A stretch of DNA of 64,000 nt from CAWJMN01 sp963844055 (GTDB taxonomy: Bacteria > Planctomycetota > Planctomycetia > Pirellulales > Pirellulaceae). Shown piece by piece: positions 9,685 through 19,135 of the stretch (position 1 is the stretch's first letter; each line of letters starts with the position of its first letter). Location: the NCBI GenBank assembly GCA_963844055.1, contig CAWJMN010000001.1, positions 930,001-994,000 on the forward strand, written 5' to 3'. The position numbers and the translations under genes are program-made. The notes beneath the pieces were generated by a model, which did no database searches, was not told the DNA's origin, and worked only from the letters and a program-made list of their open reading frames with translations.

Positions 9685-11760
9685 CTATCGCCCCGTTGGT
9701 GTATCCGCAATTACGCCCAGGATCTCAACTCGGGTATCGCGAGTCACTTCGCTGAAGCTCATTACATGTAGTCGTGGAATGTGTCCAAGGGTCATTTGCT
9801 TGACGCCAGGGCGGATTTGTGGGCTGACCAAAATCACCGCCTTGTTTCCAAGACGGGTGAGCTTGGGAAGTTCATTACTGATCTGCTCGCAAATCTTTTC
9901 AATCGTTGCGGGAGGCGTGCGGATGAACAAGCCGCGGTCGGAATGTTCCATGCCGGTGGCAATTTTGTCTTCAAGTGCTGGATCAAGCGTCAGCACATTC
10001 AGCCTGCCTTGCGTGTCGCGGTAACGCGAGCAAATGGTGCGGGCCAAGCGGTTGCGAACGTATTCGGTAAGGATGATTGGGTCGCGCGTCTTGCCGGCGA
10101 AATCACCTAGCGTTTCCAAAATCAGGCTGAGCTGCCGAATGGGGATCTCTTCGCGAAGGAGCAACTGCAAAACCTGTTGGACGTCGGAAAGCTTCATCGG
10201 GTTAGGAATTAGCTCATCCACGACGGCAGGGCTTGTCTTTTTCAGCTCGTCGATCAGGTGCTTAGTGGCGTCGCGGGTGAGTAATTCATCTGCATGCCGG
10301 CGAACGAGTTCCTGAAGATGTGTTGCCAGGACAGCCGTTGGCTCAACAGGCGTATAGCCCAGCATCGTTGCCCGGTCGGCAACGCCCGCTTCGATCCAGA
10401 CCGCATTCTGGCCAAACGCAGGGTCTTTGGTTTCCAGACCGCCAATTTTGCCAGTCGTCATGCCGGAATCGATCGCCAGCAGCTTGCCGGGATAAACTTC
10501 CCCTTGGGCCACGGGATTGTTTGCGATCTTGATGCGATATTCAGAGTCACCCAGGCGGATGTTATCCCGAATGCGAACCTTCGGCAGGATGATGCCGATA
10601 TCGGCAGCGACGGATTGGCGTACGCCAGTAATCCGCGGCAGAAGGTCGCCCCCATATTTGGGACTGGCGAGCTTTACTAGGCCTGCACCAATCTCGATCT
10701 CCATGGGGTCAATCGAGAGGTAGTCTTCAATCCGTTCTTCGACAGGCTTTGGAGTATCGGCAACCTTCTGCTGCTTGGCCTCGACAATGGCCGCAGCCTT
10801 TTTCTGTCGAGTCAGCACGAGCGACATTCCCGCACAGCCTGCACCAATGGTGAGCAGGGGCAGCTTAGGAAGATTTGTCAGAATCAGGATGAACAAGAAT
10901 CCGCTGGCAACGGCAAGTGCCGTGGGATTGCTGAATAACTGCGACATGAACTGCTTCGGCAGATCGGTCTTTTGCGTATTGCGTGTGGTGAGCAAGCCTG
11001 CGGCCACCGAGATGAGGAACGCAGGAACTTGGCCTACCAGCCCGTCACCGATGGTCAGTTTGGTAAAGACTTCGGCGGCTTCCGCAAAGTCCATCCCTTG
11101 CTGAAACACGCCGATAACAAAACCACCCACCACGTTCACAATCGTGATGATAATGCCTGCGATGGCATCGCCACGCACGAACTTACTAGCACCGTCCATC
11201 GCTCCGTAGAAGTCTGCCTGTTGTGCAACTTCTTCGCGGCGTCTTTGGGCTTCTTTTTCATCAATCGTGCCGGCGTTAAGGTCGGCATCAATGGCCATTT
11301 GACGGCCTGGCATACCATCCAATGCAAAGCGAGCGGCCACTTCGCTGATACGTGTGGCACCTTTGGTGATGACGACAAACTGGATGACGACAATGATCAC
11401 AAAGATCACGATGCCGACGACAATTTGATCGCCCGCCACGAATTCGCCAAAGCCCTTGATCACGCCACCGGCCGCATACATTCCGTCGGCTTCGGCTCGC
11501 GTCAAAATCAAACGCGTTGAAGCGACGTTTAATACTAGTCGTGCCAGTGTGGTTGCAAGTAGCAGCGAAGGAAAGATGTTGAATTCAAGCGGTGTCTTGA
11601 CGTAGATCGTCGTAAGCAGGATGACCACCGAGACCGTAATGTTAATCGCGAGCAGCACATCCAATAGATGCGGACTCATCGGGACCATGATCACCAAAAT
11701 GCAGGAGATCAGGCCGATTGGCAGAATCAGGTCTTGGATTTTCGAAGCCAGACGCCACAT
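9685..11760 (-). CDS. flhA: Flagellar type III export gate protein FlhA
   Basis: 691 residues from ATG 11760; upstream codons to 11805 are in frame but precede family similarity. The N-terminal half has about eight membrane helices and the FHIPEP-family stretches: LDVLLAINITVSVVILL, TPLEFNIFPSLLLATTLARLVLNVASTRLIL, FALDGMPGRQMAIDADLNAG, and GDAIAGIIITIVNVVGG. The cytoplasmic C-terminal half (from about residue 340) is full length. FlhA forms the nonameric export gate of the flagellar secretion system. It heads the leftward cluster; flhB, often adjacent upstream, is not here. Confidence 0.96.
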   Translation of the reverse strand: MWRLASKIQDLILPIGLISCILVIMVPMSPHLLDVLLAINITVSVVILLTTIYVKTPLEFNIFPSLLLATTLARLVLNVASTRLILTRAEADGMYAAGGVIKGFGEFVAGDQIVVGIVIFVIIVVIQFVVITKGATRISEVAARFALDGMPGRQMAIDADLNAGTIDEKEAQRRREEVAQQADFYGAMDGASKFVRGDAIAGIIITIVNVVGGFVIGVFQQGMDFAEAAEVFTKLTIGDGLVGQVPAFLISVAAGLLTTRNTQKTDLPKQFMSQLFSNPTALAVASGFLFILILTNLPKLPLLTIGAGCAGMSLVLTRQKKAAAIVEAKQQKVADTPKPVEERIEDYLSIDPMEIEIGAGLVKLASPKYGGDLLPRITGVRQSVAADIGIILPKVRIRDNIRLGDSEYRIKIANNPVAQGEVYPGKLLAIDSGMTTGKIGGLETKDPAFGQNAVWIEAGVADRATMLGYTPVEPTAVLATHLQELVRRHADELLTRDATKHLIDELKKTSPAVVDELIPNPMKLSDVQQVLQLLLREEIPIRQLSLILETLGDFAGKTRDPIILTEYVRNRLARTICSRYRDTQGRLNVLTLDPALEDKIATGMEHSDRGLFIRTPPATIEKICEQISNELPKLTRLGNKAVILVSPQIRPGVKQMTLGHIPRLHVMSFSEVTRDTRVEILGVIADTPTGR

Positions 11761-12175
11761 GCTGCTTATACGCTCATCATAATTGCTCAATGAAAACGGT
11801 CTCAATCACACACGAGTCCGCAAGGGCTTTCGGGGATGAGGAATCCTCACCACCACGATGGGCCGGTTTTGCAGGGACGACGTTGGGGCGGGAAGTTACC
11901 CAAACGTTGCCGAAGGGGCAAGGCAGATTGCCAAGCGTCTTCACGGATTGATCGCTGCTTGTTCTTCTTTCTTCGCTGCTGAGCGATGTTACGCAAACTG
12001 TGATGCTTCGCTGGATCCTCCCTGTTACCCAACGCGAACTATCCTTGCGATGGTAATGCCCGGCCAACGTTACAGACGAAGAACCGCAGGCGGGGAATGG
12101 TTTGTTTAATTGCCAGTTGGCTTGTCGAGAAAAGGCACCCACTCAAGATGTCGTCTGCTCAGCTTGCCGGCTTTG
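11761..12175. promoter_or_regulatory. Intergenic control region of the flhA cluster
   Basis: About 415 bases between flhA (leftward) and a small rightward gene, so any flhA operon promoter should lie here. Three near-identical nonamers GTTAC(C/G)CAA occur at 11895-11903, 11988-11996 and 12024-12032 in the same orientation. They could be binding sites, but spacing is uneven. I see no confident promoter core and no coding ORF. Confidence 0.3.
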
Positions 12176-12355
12176 ATGAGTGGTGAACGAGAGGCAAAGA
12201 CGCCTATCGTTGCCGCAGCGTCTAGCAGCCAGACCTTGCTGGAAGAACTCGACCTGCGTCAGGATGAAGTGCTGGCGCAGCTTGATGCATTAAATCTCCG
12301 CATCGAGCAAGTGCTTCGCGAATGTGCCGCAACCGTTCAGCGAGACGCTGCCTAA
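12176..12355 (+). CDS. Small coiled-coil hypothetical protein
   Basis: 59 residues from ATG 12176. The C-terminal two thirds are a short amphipathic coiled coil (LLEELDLRQDEVLAQLDALNLRIEQVL), preceded by an Ala/Ser-rich segment. No signal peptide or membrane segment. I do not recognise the family; short proteins of this look are common in planctomycetes. It is divergent from flhA and convergent with the UbiB-like gene, whose stop is about 20 bases beyond. Confidence 0.5.
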   Translation: MSGEREAKTPIVAAASSSQTLLEELDLRQDEVLAQLDALNLRIEQVLRECAATVQRDAA

Positions 12356-12374
12356 TTTGCCGCTGGTGAAGTGC

Positions 12375-14064
12375 TCAGCCCTTTTGGTCGAGATGACCAC
12401 TCTTTCCGATAGCACGCAATAGCCGCATCGCCACCAGGATGGCTACAATGCATCCGGTTAGGCCCAGGATAGAAATCTCATGCATCCCTAGATGCCATGG
12501 CTTTTCAAACAGCAGCGGCGGCACCTTGTAAGCCATCAACAGCGACGAGCCGACAAACAGGGCGCTTGCTGAGCATTCCCAGCACAAGGCGATTGACGCT
12601 GGGGCCCAGTCCACGATGGTCGAGATGAACGTCGAACTTGCCGGCGTTTACCTGCTCCAGGATCTGCATCACCCGCTGGGGAAAGACCTCGGCCAGGTGT
12701 TCTACTTCGTAATAAAGGCGACGAAGCTTTTTGATTTGTCGTTTAGGGGACAGCCTCGAAAGGATCATTCCTTTTTGGAATGGCTGCATCACCTCGATTA
12801 GGCTAAACGTCGGACTGAGTGTTTTTGCGGTCCCTTCCAGCGTGACCAGCGCCTTGATGAGCATCGTTACGCTGGCGGGCAGCATGATGTGATACCGCCG
12901 AATGATCTCCATCATTTCGAGTAGCGCTTTGGCCAAGGGGAACTGCCCCAGGGACTGCATGGAATAATGGCCGACGAAATCAGCGATGTCGCAGGAGAGC
13001 CCCGCATCGTCCAATTGGGCCGGAACTTGTCCCAGGCGTTTGATAACCCGCGTCAGCAGTGGAACATCTTTGCCGACAAGTGCGACAAGCATCTCTTCGA
13101 TATCTTCGCGTAGTCGGTCATCCAGTCGCCCGACCATGCCAAAATCGAGCAGCCCAATAATGTTCTCTCCCAGGATTAAAATGTTCCCTGGGTGCGGATC
13201 GGCATGGTAGAAGCCGTGCGTGAAGATCATCTTGAGATAGATGTTCGCTCCACGGCGGGCTAGTTCTTCACAGTCCAGTCCACGGGCCTTTAGCAGCGAT
13301 ACATTCGCGATCGAGATGCCATCCAAGTGCTGCATCGTCAGTACGCGGGCCGTACAAAAGTCCGAATAGACTAGCGGGACGACCACTGTTCCGTCGCCAC
13401 GAAAGAGTTCCGCAAATTGCTGCTGATTCCGTTCTTCGCGACTGAAGTCGAGTTCGCGGCGTAAGGCGCGGCTAATTTCTGCCATCACCGCCGCCGGGCG
13501 GTAGGGCCGCAATTCCGGAATGGCTTCGCTAAGCTGCGCAAGTCCCGCCAGAATTTCTAGGTCTTCGGCAATCTTTTCGGCAATTTGAGCATGCTGCACC
13601 TTTACGGCCACACGCTCGCCTGTGTGCAGTCGCGCAGTATGTACCTGTCCGATCGAGCCTGAGGCCAAGGCGACCTCATCGAATTCGGCAAAGACTTCTT
13701 CAATCCCTTGCCCCAGTTCAGACTCAATCGTCTTGCGAACATCGGCGGGGTGATCAGCAGGGGAGTGCGCCTGAAGCGTTTTGAGTTCTTCGGTAAGCGC
13801 CACGCCTACAAGGTCGGGACGTGTGGAAAGGAGCTGGCCGAGCTTGACGAATGTCGGGCCAAGTTCAGCGAGTGCATGGCGAATTCGCGCTTCACGTGAC
13901 AAGCTCGAAAGGATTCCGCCATCTTTATCGCGCAAACGCGACTTGATGAACTCGACGTTGGTTTGGCTCAGCCAGTCGGCCAAACCGTACTTGCTGAGTA
14001 CGGCCAGGATCTCCGTCCATCGCTTCACATTTCGATACAAATTGGGAAGCGATCGAATGCTCAT
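12375..14064 (-). CDS. UbiB/ABC1/AarF-family atypical kinase, C-terminus frameshifted
   Basis: The ABC1 kinase core is complete: the KxGQ-type motif FVKLGQLLSTRPDL, the Ala-rich loop variant ASGSIGQVH, VAVKVQH, FYHADPHPGN and LLDFGM. Members support quinone or lipid metabolism at the membrane. The frame from 14064 ends at 12505 in an unrelated tail, while another frame down to 12375 encodes SALFVGSSLLMAYKVPP and a second hydrophobic segment, the two-helix C-terminal anchor typical of the family. Dropping one A in AGCAAGC (about 12563-12572) joins them as LSSALFVGSS, giving about 562 residues. Upstream is a divergent PQQ-like gene. Confidence 0.87.
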
Positions 14065-14408
14065 GAGAAGACTTGCGGTCGATCCGGCTGCGATTCACAA
14101 AAGAATAGGGACGCCAAAAGTTGGCGATTGGGATACTACTTGAGTTTAGGTCAAAATCTACGGTATCGCCATGCTGGGGGGTAAGTAAGGATGGAAAGGC
14201 TGCTCGGCCTCTGGCACCCGGGAAAGGGGGGCCATTTTTAGTTGGGTTCGCTTGACCCCTGCTTACGGATGGAAGAAACTGGTCATGCATTGCTCTTCAT
14301 CCTGCCGCGCACGAGACAGGCCAGCCGGCGTCGCTGAACGTGCTGCATAAGATTTCCCACCCTAGTACTATCGGTCCGCCTGGGGCCCGTTTGAGGAAGG
14401 TAGCTTAC

Positions 14409-15692
14409 ATGCGAATGTACTCCAAGTCGTTGTTGCTGTTGGTTTTGGGACTGCTGCCTTGGGGCGTTGCGCATGCCGAAGATTGGCCACAATGGCGTGG
14501 GGCAAGGCTAGATGGGATCAGCCATGAGAAGAACCTGCCCGTCACGTGGGATGCCAAGGAAGGGGTCGCTTGGCGGCTTCCGATGCCAGGTCCAGCCGGC
14601 TCTACACCGGTGGTGTTCGGGGACAAGATTTTTGTAACCAGCGTGGATGGCGAAAAGCTGGTCCTGATTTGTGTAGGAACCGACGGCAAAGAGCAGTGGC
14701 GCAAAACCGTCTCGTCCGGAAATAAAGACGTTCGGGGCGATGAAGGAAACTCCGCCTCCCCTTCGCCCTGCACCGATGGCAAGCATGTTTGGGTGTTCTT
14801 TGCCAATGGAGCACTCGCCTGCTACACCACGACGGGCGACGAGGTTTGGAACTTTGATGTTCAATCTCGCTACGGCAAGCTCGACATTGCTTTCGGCATG
14901 ACCTCCACACCGATCCTAGACGGCGACAAGCTCTACTTGCAGCTGATCCATGGTGAAGGGAATCCAAAAACACGGGAAGCAAAAGTCGTTTGCCTCGAAG
15001 CCAAAACTGGAAAAGAAGTTTGGCAGCAAGAGCGTCCTAGCGACGGCCGGGATGAATGCGAACACTCGTACGCCTCGCCGATTATCTACCGCGACGAAAA
15101 GTTGTCGTTCCTGATCACGCATGGTGCGGATTACGTCGTTGGCCACGATCTGGCGACCGGCAAGGAATTGTGGCGCTGCGGTGACCTCAATCCTGTTGGC
15201 AACTACAACCCCACGCTGCGATTTGTCGCTTCGCCTGTTGCGGTTCCTGGCATGATCGTCGTACCGTCTGCCAAGAACGGCCCGGTTGTCTGCCTCAAGC
15301 CCGATATTCACGGCAATATCACCGATGACAAGGCCGCCTACTTTTGGCGCCGAGATCGCGATACGCCAGACGTTCCTTCGCCACTGATCGACAATGGTTT
15401 GGTCTATTTGTGCCGCGAAAATGGCAACATCATCTGTGTCGATGCCAAGACCGGCAAAGAACATTATCAGCATGCAACTGCCCGTGACCGTCACCGCGCT
15501 TCGCCAGTGCTGGCCGATGGCAAGATCTACTTGGCCGCACGCAATGGTGTGGTTTCTGTGGTCGCAACCGGTACGGAGTTCAAGCTGTTGTCGTCCAACG
15601 ACATGAAGGAATCGATCTCGGCATCCCCAGCGGTTGCGAACGGTCGGATTTACTTGCGGACGTTCAACGCTCTGTATGCGATTGGCAAATAG
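14409..15692 (+). CDS. Exported PQQ-like beta-propeller protein
   Basis: About 427 residues from ATG 14409 (upstream GAGGAAGG). Signal peptide: SLLLLVLGLLPWGVAHAEDWP. The body is made of repeating propeller blades with the PQQ-enzyme-repeat flavour: AKTGKEVWQ, LATGKELWR, DAKTGKEHY, each ending in a G-K-x-x-W or equivalent. Proteins beginning WPQWRG are very common in planctomycetes and are predicted periplasmic. Catalytic quinoprotein residues are not evident, so a binding or scaffolding role is as likely as a dehydrogenase. Confidence 0.83.
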   Translation: MRMYSKSLLLLVLGLLPWGVAHAEDWPQWRGARLDGISHEKNLPVTWDAKEGVAWRLPMPGPAGSTPVVFGDKIFVTSVDGEKLVLICVGTDGKEQWRKTVSSGNKDVRGDEGNSASPSPCTDGKHVWVFFANGALACYTTTGDEVWNFDVQSRYGKLDIAFGMTSTPILDGDKLYLQLIHGEGNPKTREAKVVCLEAKTGKEVWQQERPSDGRDECEHSYASPIIYRDEKLSFLITHGADYVVGHDLATGKELWRCGDLNPVGNYNPTLRFVASPVAVPGMIVVPSAKNGPVVCLKPDIHGNITDDKAAYFWRRDRDTPDVPSPLIDNGLVYLCRENGNIICVDAKTGKEHYQHATARDRHRASPVLADGKIYLAARNGVVSVVATGTEFKLLSSNDMKESISASPAVANGRIYLRTFNALYAIGK

Positions 15693-15739
15693 GGTGTCGC
15701 CGCAAGGCAGTTAGGTTCTTCACCGGATTGGCTGGATTG

Positions 15740-16138
15740 ATGCAACGTCATTTGTTGGGCCTGATGGCTGCCGTCGCCTTGATTGCGGCGGTAGCGCTGT
15801 GGCTGTTTCAAGCCATGGCATCGGCGGGAAGCCATCTGACCTACGTCCTGTTGCGGATCGGGCTGATTCTGGGCGTGGTGTGGCTTGCGTTTCCACAGGT
15901 GACGCGTCTTGCAAAGACCACGTCGCGCGGCATGCTGGGGTTGCTACTGGGGGCCATTGTCTTGGTGGCCCTCCGCCCGATGCTCATCCCCTATGTGCTA
16001 GTGGCCTTGGTGGTGGGCTGGCTGTTGATGAACCGCATCAACCCCAAGGCGATCATGGAAAAGTTTGGGCCGGTTAAACGTCGCGCGCGTCAGTCCAATT
16101 CTGATGGTCCCCCAAAGCCTGGCACAAGGCGGTCTTAA
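15740..16138 (+). CDS. Small integral membrane protein of unknown function
   Basis: 132 residues from ATG 15740 (TTG 15728 is the alternative). Three to four hydrophobic helices occupy residues 5-100, followed by a short basic cytoplasmic tail (VKRRARQSN and a Pro-rich end). No recognised domain. It follows the PQQ-like gene by about 50 bases on the same strand and ends just before a bidirectional terminator, so the two are probably co-transcribed. Confidence 0.62.
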   Translation: MQRHLLGLMAAVALIAAVALWLFQAMASAGSHLTYVLLRIGLILGVVWLAFPQVTRLAKTTSRGMLGLLLGAIVLVALRPMLIPYVLVALVVGWLLMNRINPKAIMEKFGPVKRRARQSNSDGPPKPGTRRS

Positions 16139-16146
16139 AACGAAAA

Positions 16147-16177
16147 AAGCCCCGCGCTCCCATGGAACGCCGGGCTT
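16147..16177. terminator. Bidirectional intrinsic terminator
   Basis: AAGCCCCGCGCTCC (16147-16160) pairs with GGAACGCCGGGCTT (16164-16177) with one mismatch and one G-T pair, loop CAT. An A-run lies before the left arm, so a T-run follows on the minus strand. It sits between convergent genes ending at 16138 and 16206. Confidence 0.75.
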
Positions 16178-16205
16178 AGCTTGTGATTGGATATCACGGC
16201 GTCGC

Positions 16206-17051
16206 TTACGCCAGAATCTTGGCTCGCAAGCTTGTCAGCAAATTGGCGGCATGGCTGATTTCCGCCTTCTGACGCTCGGGCTCTTGAGGGATTTCCCGCT
16301 CAATCGTCAGCGGACCATCGTAGCCAATGTCCTTCAGCGTTTGCAGGTAATTTTCCATCCCTACATCGCCTTGGCCCAGGGGAACTTCTTGACCCCATTC
16401 TTGGCCTGGATTGGCGGCCCATTTTCCATCCTTGCAGTGGATGCTACGGACGTACTTGGCCACCTTCTTCAGGGCGGCAATCGGTTCGCCATTGCCGTAC
16501 AGGATCATGTTGGCGGGGTCGAAGTTGATGAACAGATTGTTTCGTGCTACGTCGCCAATGAACTGTAGCAAGTCGTCGGCCGTCTCTTGTCCCGTTTCCA
16601 GGTGGACCGACTGTGCTTGGGCGGCACAGTAATCGCAAACTTCTTGGGCGACCTTCACGACATCCTTGTAAAGTTGCGACTGGGTGTCATGGGGCACAAA
16701 GCCAATATGCAGGCCAATCACGCCGCAGCCTAGAACCTTGGCAAAATCAGCGATCTCTTTGAGCTCTTTGGTCCGTTCGGCGCGGGTCTCAGGAGGCACA
16801 AGCCCAACGGTCTTGGCGACGGTGGGAATGTCCGCATAGCTTTCGCCGTCAAAGCCACAGAAGACGGCGCTTAACTTGATGTTGTATTGGGCGAGGCGCG
16901 CCAAAAAGGCGTCGGCATTGGCCTTGGTACGCGAGCCGCGATGGGGGGCATGGAGCTGAATCGTTGGAATGCCAAGGTCGTGAGCCACTTCCAATTTGAC
17001 GCCAAGCCCGGCATCAACACTGGCAAAGACTCCAATAGGCCATTTAGTCAC
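16206..17051 (-). CDS. Sugar phosphate isomerase/epimerase-like TIM-barrel protein
   Basis: 281 residues, cytoplasmic, xylose-isomerase-like TIM barrel. Metal-site landmarks of the family: LHIGFVPHD (His), VHLETGQET (Glu), NLFINFDPANMILYGNGEP (Asp) and a terminal IERE. Such proteins isomerise or epimerise sugars and are abundant in planctomycetes beside Gfo/Idh/MocA oxidoreductases. The neighbouring oxidoreductase-doxX operon is on the same strand but separated by a terminator. Substrate unknown. Confidence 0.82.
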   Translation of the reverse strand: MTKWPIGVFASVDAGLGVKLEVAHDLGIPTIQLHAPHRGSRTKANADAFLARLAQYNIKLSAVFCGFDGESYADIPTVAKTVGLVPPETRAERTKELKEIADFAKVLGCGVIGLHIGFVPHDTQSQLYKDVVKVAQEVCDYCAAQAQSVHLETGQETADDLLQFIGDVARNNLFINFDPANMILYGNGEPIAALKKVAKYVRSIHCKDGKWAANPGQEWGQEVPLGQGDVGMENYLQTLKDIGYDGPLTIEREIPQEPERQKAEISHAANLLTSLRAKILA

Positions 17052-17218
17052 GGCAAAAACCTCCGGATGAAGTGCAGGGGATCAAGTTTGCTAGATGCGG
17101 TCCGCTCGGTAACGCAAAAGTGCGAAGCGATTGGCACGCATAAGACTATCGCAATGTAAAAGGCGGTGCGCCGAGTTGCAAGCTAGGGGCGATGCCCATC
17201 CTTGCTGGGGAAACGAAA

Positions 17219-17262
17219 AAAGCCCTGCGGTTTCAGCCTTCTAGGCGTTCACAGCAGGGCTT
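17219..17262. terminator. Intrinsic terminator after the doxX-oxidoreductase operon
   Basis: AAGCCCTGC (17219-17228 region) pairs with GCAGGGCTT (17254-17262) around a 25-base loop. On the minus strand a run of six T follows, placing it just downstream of the oxidoreductase stop at 17289. On the plus strand TTCTTGTTTTT follows, so it could act both ways. Confidence 0.72.
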
Positions 17263-17288
17263 CTTGTTTTTGCGATTGCTAAGAAAAA

Positions 17289-19135
17289 CTAGCCGATGGA
17301 AAGTCCGGCGCCGAGGCGTTCGTTGACTTCCTTCACGGAGCTGTTGTCTGGCGTTGCATCATGGTCGATCTTGTACCAGTTTTCATCAAAGGCCAAGTAA
17401 CCACCCTTCCCCTTGTTGGCATTGTCGATGGCGACATTCGTAGCCAAAGCAATTACCGCATCGCCCAAGGCGACTTCAGGGCGGCAGCGCAGCGATTCGC
17501 GAGGTTCCTTGTTGCGAATGGCCCAAGCCCAGTGCTCAATCTCTTCCTTGTACCCACGGCTGACCGGGCCGGAGTAGTCGGCGGCGGCCTTAGCAAGGGC
17601 AGGGCCCTTACCGCTGGCTTGCGTATCGAGCGTCGGGCCTCCCTTGTCGTCCTTCACGCCGACCTTCGTGCTGGTGTCAGCATTTTTGTAGAGCATGATC
17701 TCTTGCTCACGCTCAAGGACTAGCGTTCCCTTGCTACCCATTACCACTTCACCGTAACCACCATAGCCGTTGCCATTGATGGAAGAGTAGGTGACCACGA
17801 TCTTCTTGTTCGGGTCTTCGTCGTGGTTGGGAATGCCCTTCTTCGGATCAGGATAGTTCATCGCAGGATCGAAGTAGCCCGGCTTGAATTCGGGGGAATA
17901 GCCCGGCCCAGGGAATTCGTACATGCAATAGACATGGTCTTCTGCATCACGATCCAGTGGGAACGTGTGACGTCCACCCACGGCGTGAACCGAAAGCGGA
18001 TGAGCCTTCTTGCCATCTTGCCTTAGTGCCGAGCAGAAAATGCTCGAAGCGTCGAGTTGATGGCTTCCCAGTTCTGCCATCAGGCCGCCACCGGTCCGCT
18101 GGAACAGCCGCCAACGGCAAAGCTCTTCCAAAGCCGAACGGACGCGACCATCTTTCAACGCAAAGCTCTTGTAGCCAAAGGTCTCTGCCTTGAGTTCCTT
18201 GTCGAGGTCCCAAGCGGCCCATTGTGCAATCTTCTTGGCCAGCAAAACGGCGTCTGGAGAATCGCTGCTCTTGACCTTTTCGTATTGCTTGCGGAAGCCT
18301 TCGAGTTCCTTGGCAATCTTGTCAATCGTGATGGCGTTGCCGTCCTTGTCGGTCCCCTTTTCGCCGCCAGGAATTGGCATTTGCCAGCTATCTGCACCTG
18401 GCAGGTTGCCGCGATGCCACTGGGCCCGAATGTGATGGATTTCACCCAGCAGGCCCCACTTGATCAGGTTGACGGCATTGTCGTACAGCACGCTGTAATG
18501 GCGTTGGTGACCAACCGTCAGGTACAAGTCCTTGGCATCGGCAACGCGCGACATCACCTTGCACTCGGCCACACTGTGGGCCATCAGCTTTTCGGTGAGA
18601 ACATGCTTGCCAGCCAGCATCGCTTGGACGGCGACAGGAGCGTGCAAGAACAACGGCAAGGCAATGATGATTGCCTCGACATTTGGATCCTTGATCGCAT
18701 CCTTATAGTCGGAGTAGACCTTGATCTTTTCCTTGGCAGCCGTTTCGTCCGAGTGGCCGAAGACCTTGATCAGGCCGGGGCGAACGCCAATGGCAGTGTC
18801 GCTGGACCAGTCGCCATGGAATGCGCGGTGCACGTTATAGGGGCGAATGTCGGAAATCGCTACGCAGTTCACGTAGGCCGGATTCATGGCACCGATCAGA
18901 ACGCTACCTTCATCCCCGGTACCGATTACGGCCACGCGGAGCGGTTCGCTCATCGGCTTGGACTTGTAGCCAAAGTACTGAGCGCCAGACTTGCGCCGGC
19001 AACTGCCGTGGTGGCAATGACCGTCTTTAAAAAGTCGCGACGGTCAGGACGAGCCCCATCCGACCCATCGTAGGTCGAAACCGCCGAATAATAGTTCTCT
19101 TGGCCGATTGCCTTTTCATCAGGTTTAAGGTTCAT
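17289..19135 (-). CDS. Tat-exported Gfo/Idh/MocA oxidoreductase, frameshifted after the signal
   Basis: NAD(P)-binding oxidoreductase: LRVAVIGTGDEGSVLIGA Rossmann start, ADIRPYN-like segment, HVLTEKLMAHS (EKP-like), GGLMAELGSHQLD. The frame from 18953 starts with the Rossmann domain. A separate 61-residue ORF (18950-19135) encodes its N-terminus with a twin-arginine signal DRRDFLKTVIATTAVAGASLA. Their junction at 18990-18997 is GGCGCAAG on the sense strand; adding one C gives AGAKSGAQYFGYKSKP running into MSEPLRVAV. Full product is about 615 residues. The ATG overlaps the doxX stop (ATGA), so translation is probably coupled. Predicted periplasmic; substrate unknown. Confidence 0.88.

Noticed and set aside
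11777..12142. 121-codon minus-strand ORF upstream of flhA
   Set aside because: No domain, Ser/Arg-rich composition typical of non-coding frames, and it overlaps the expected promoter region.
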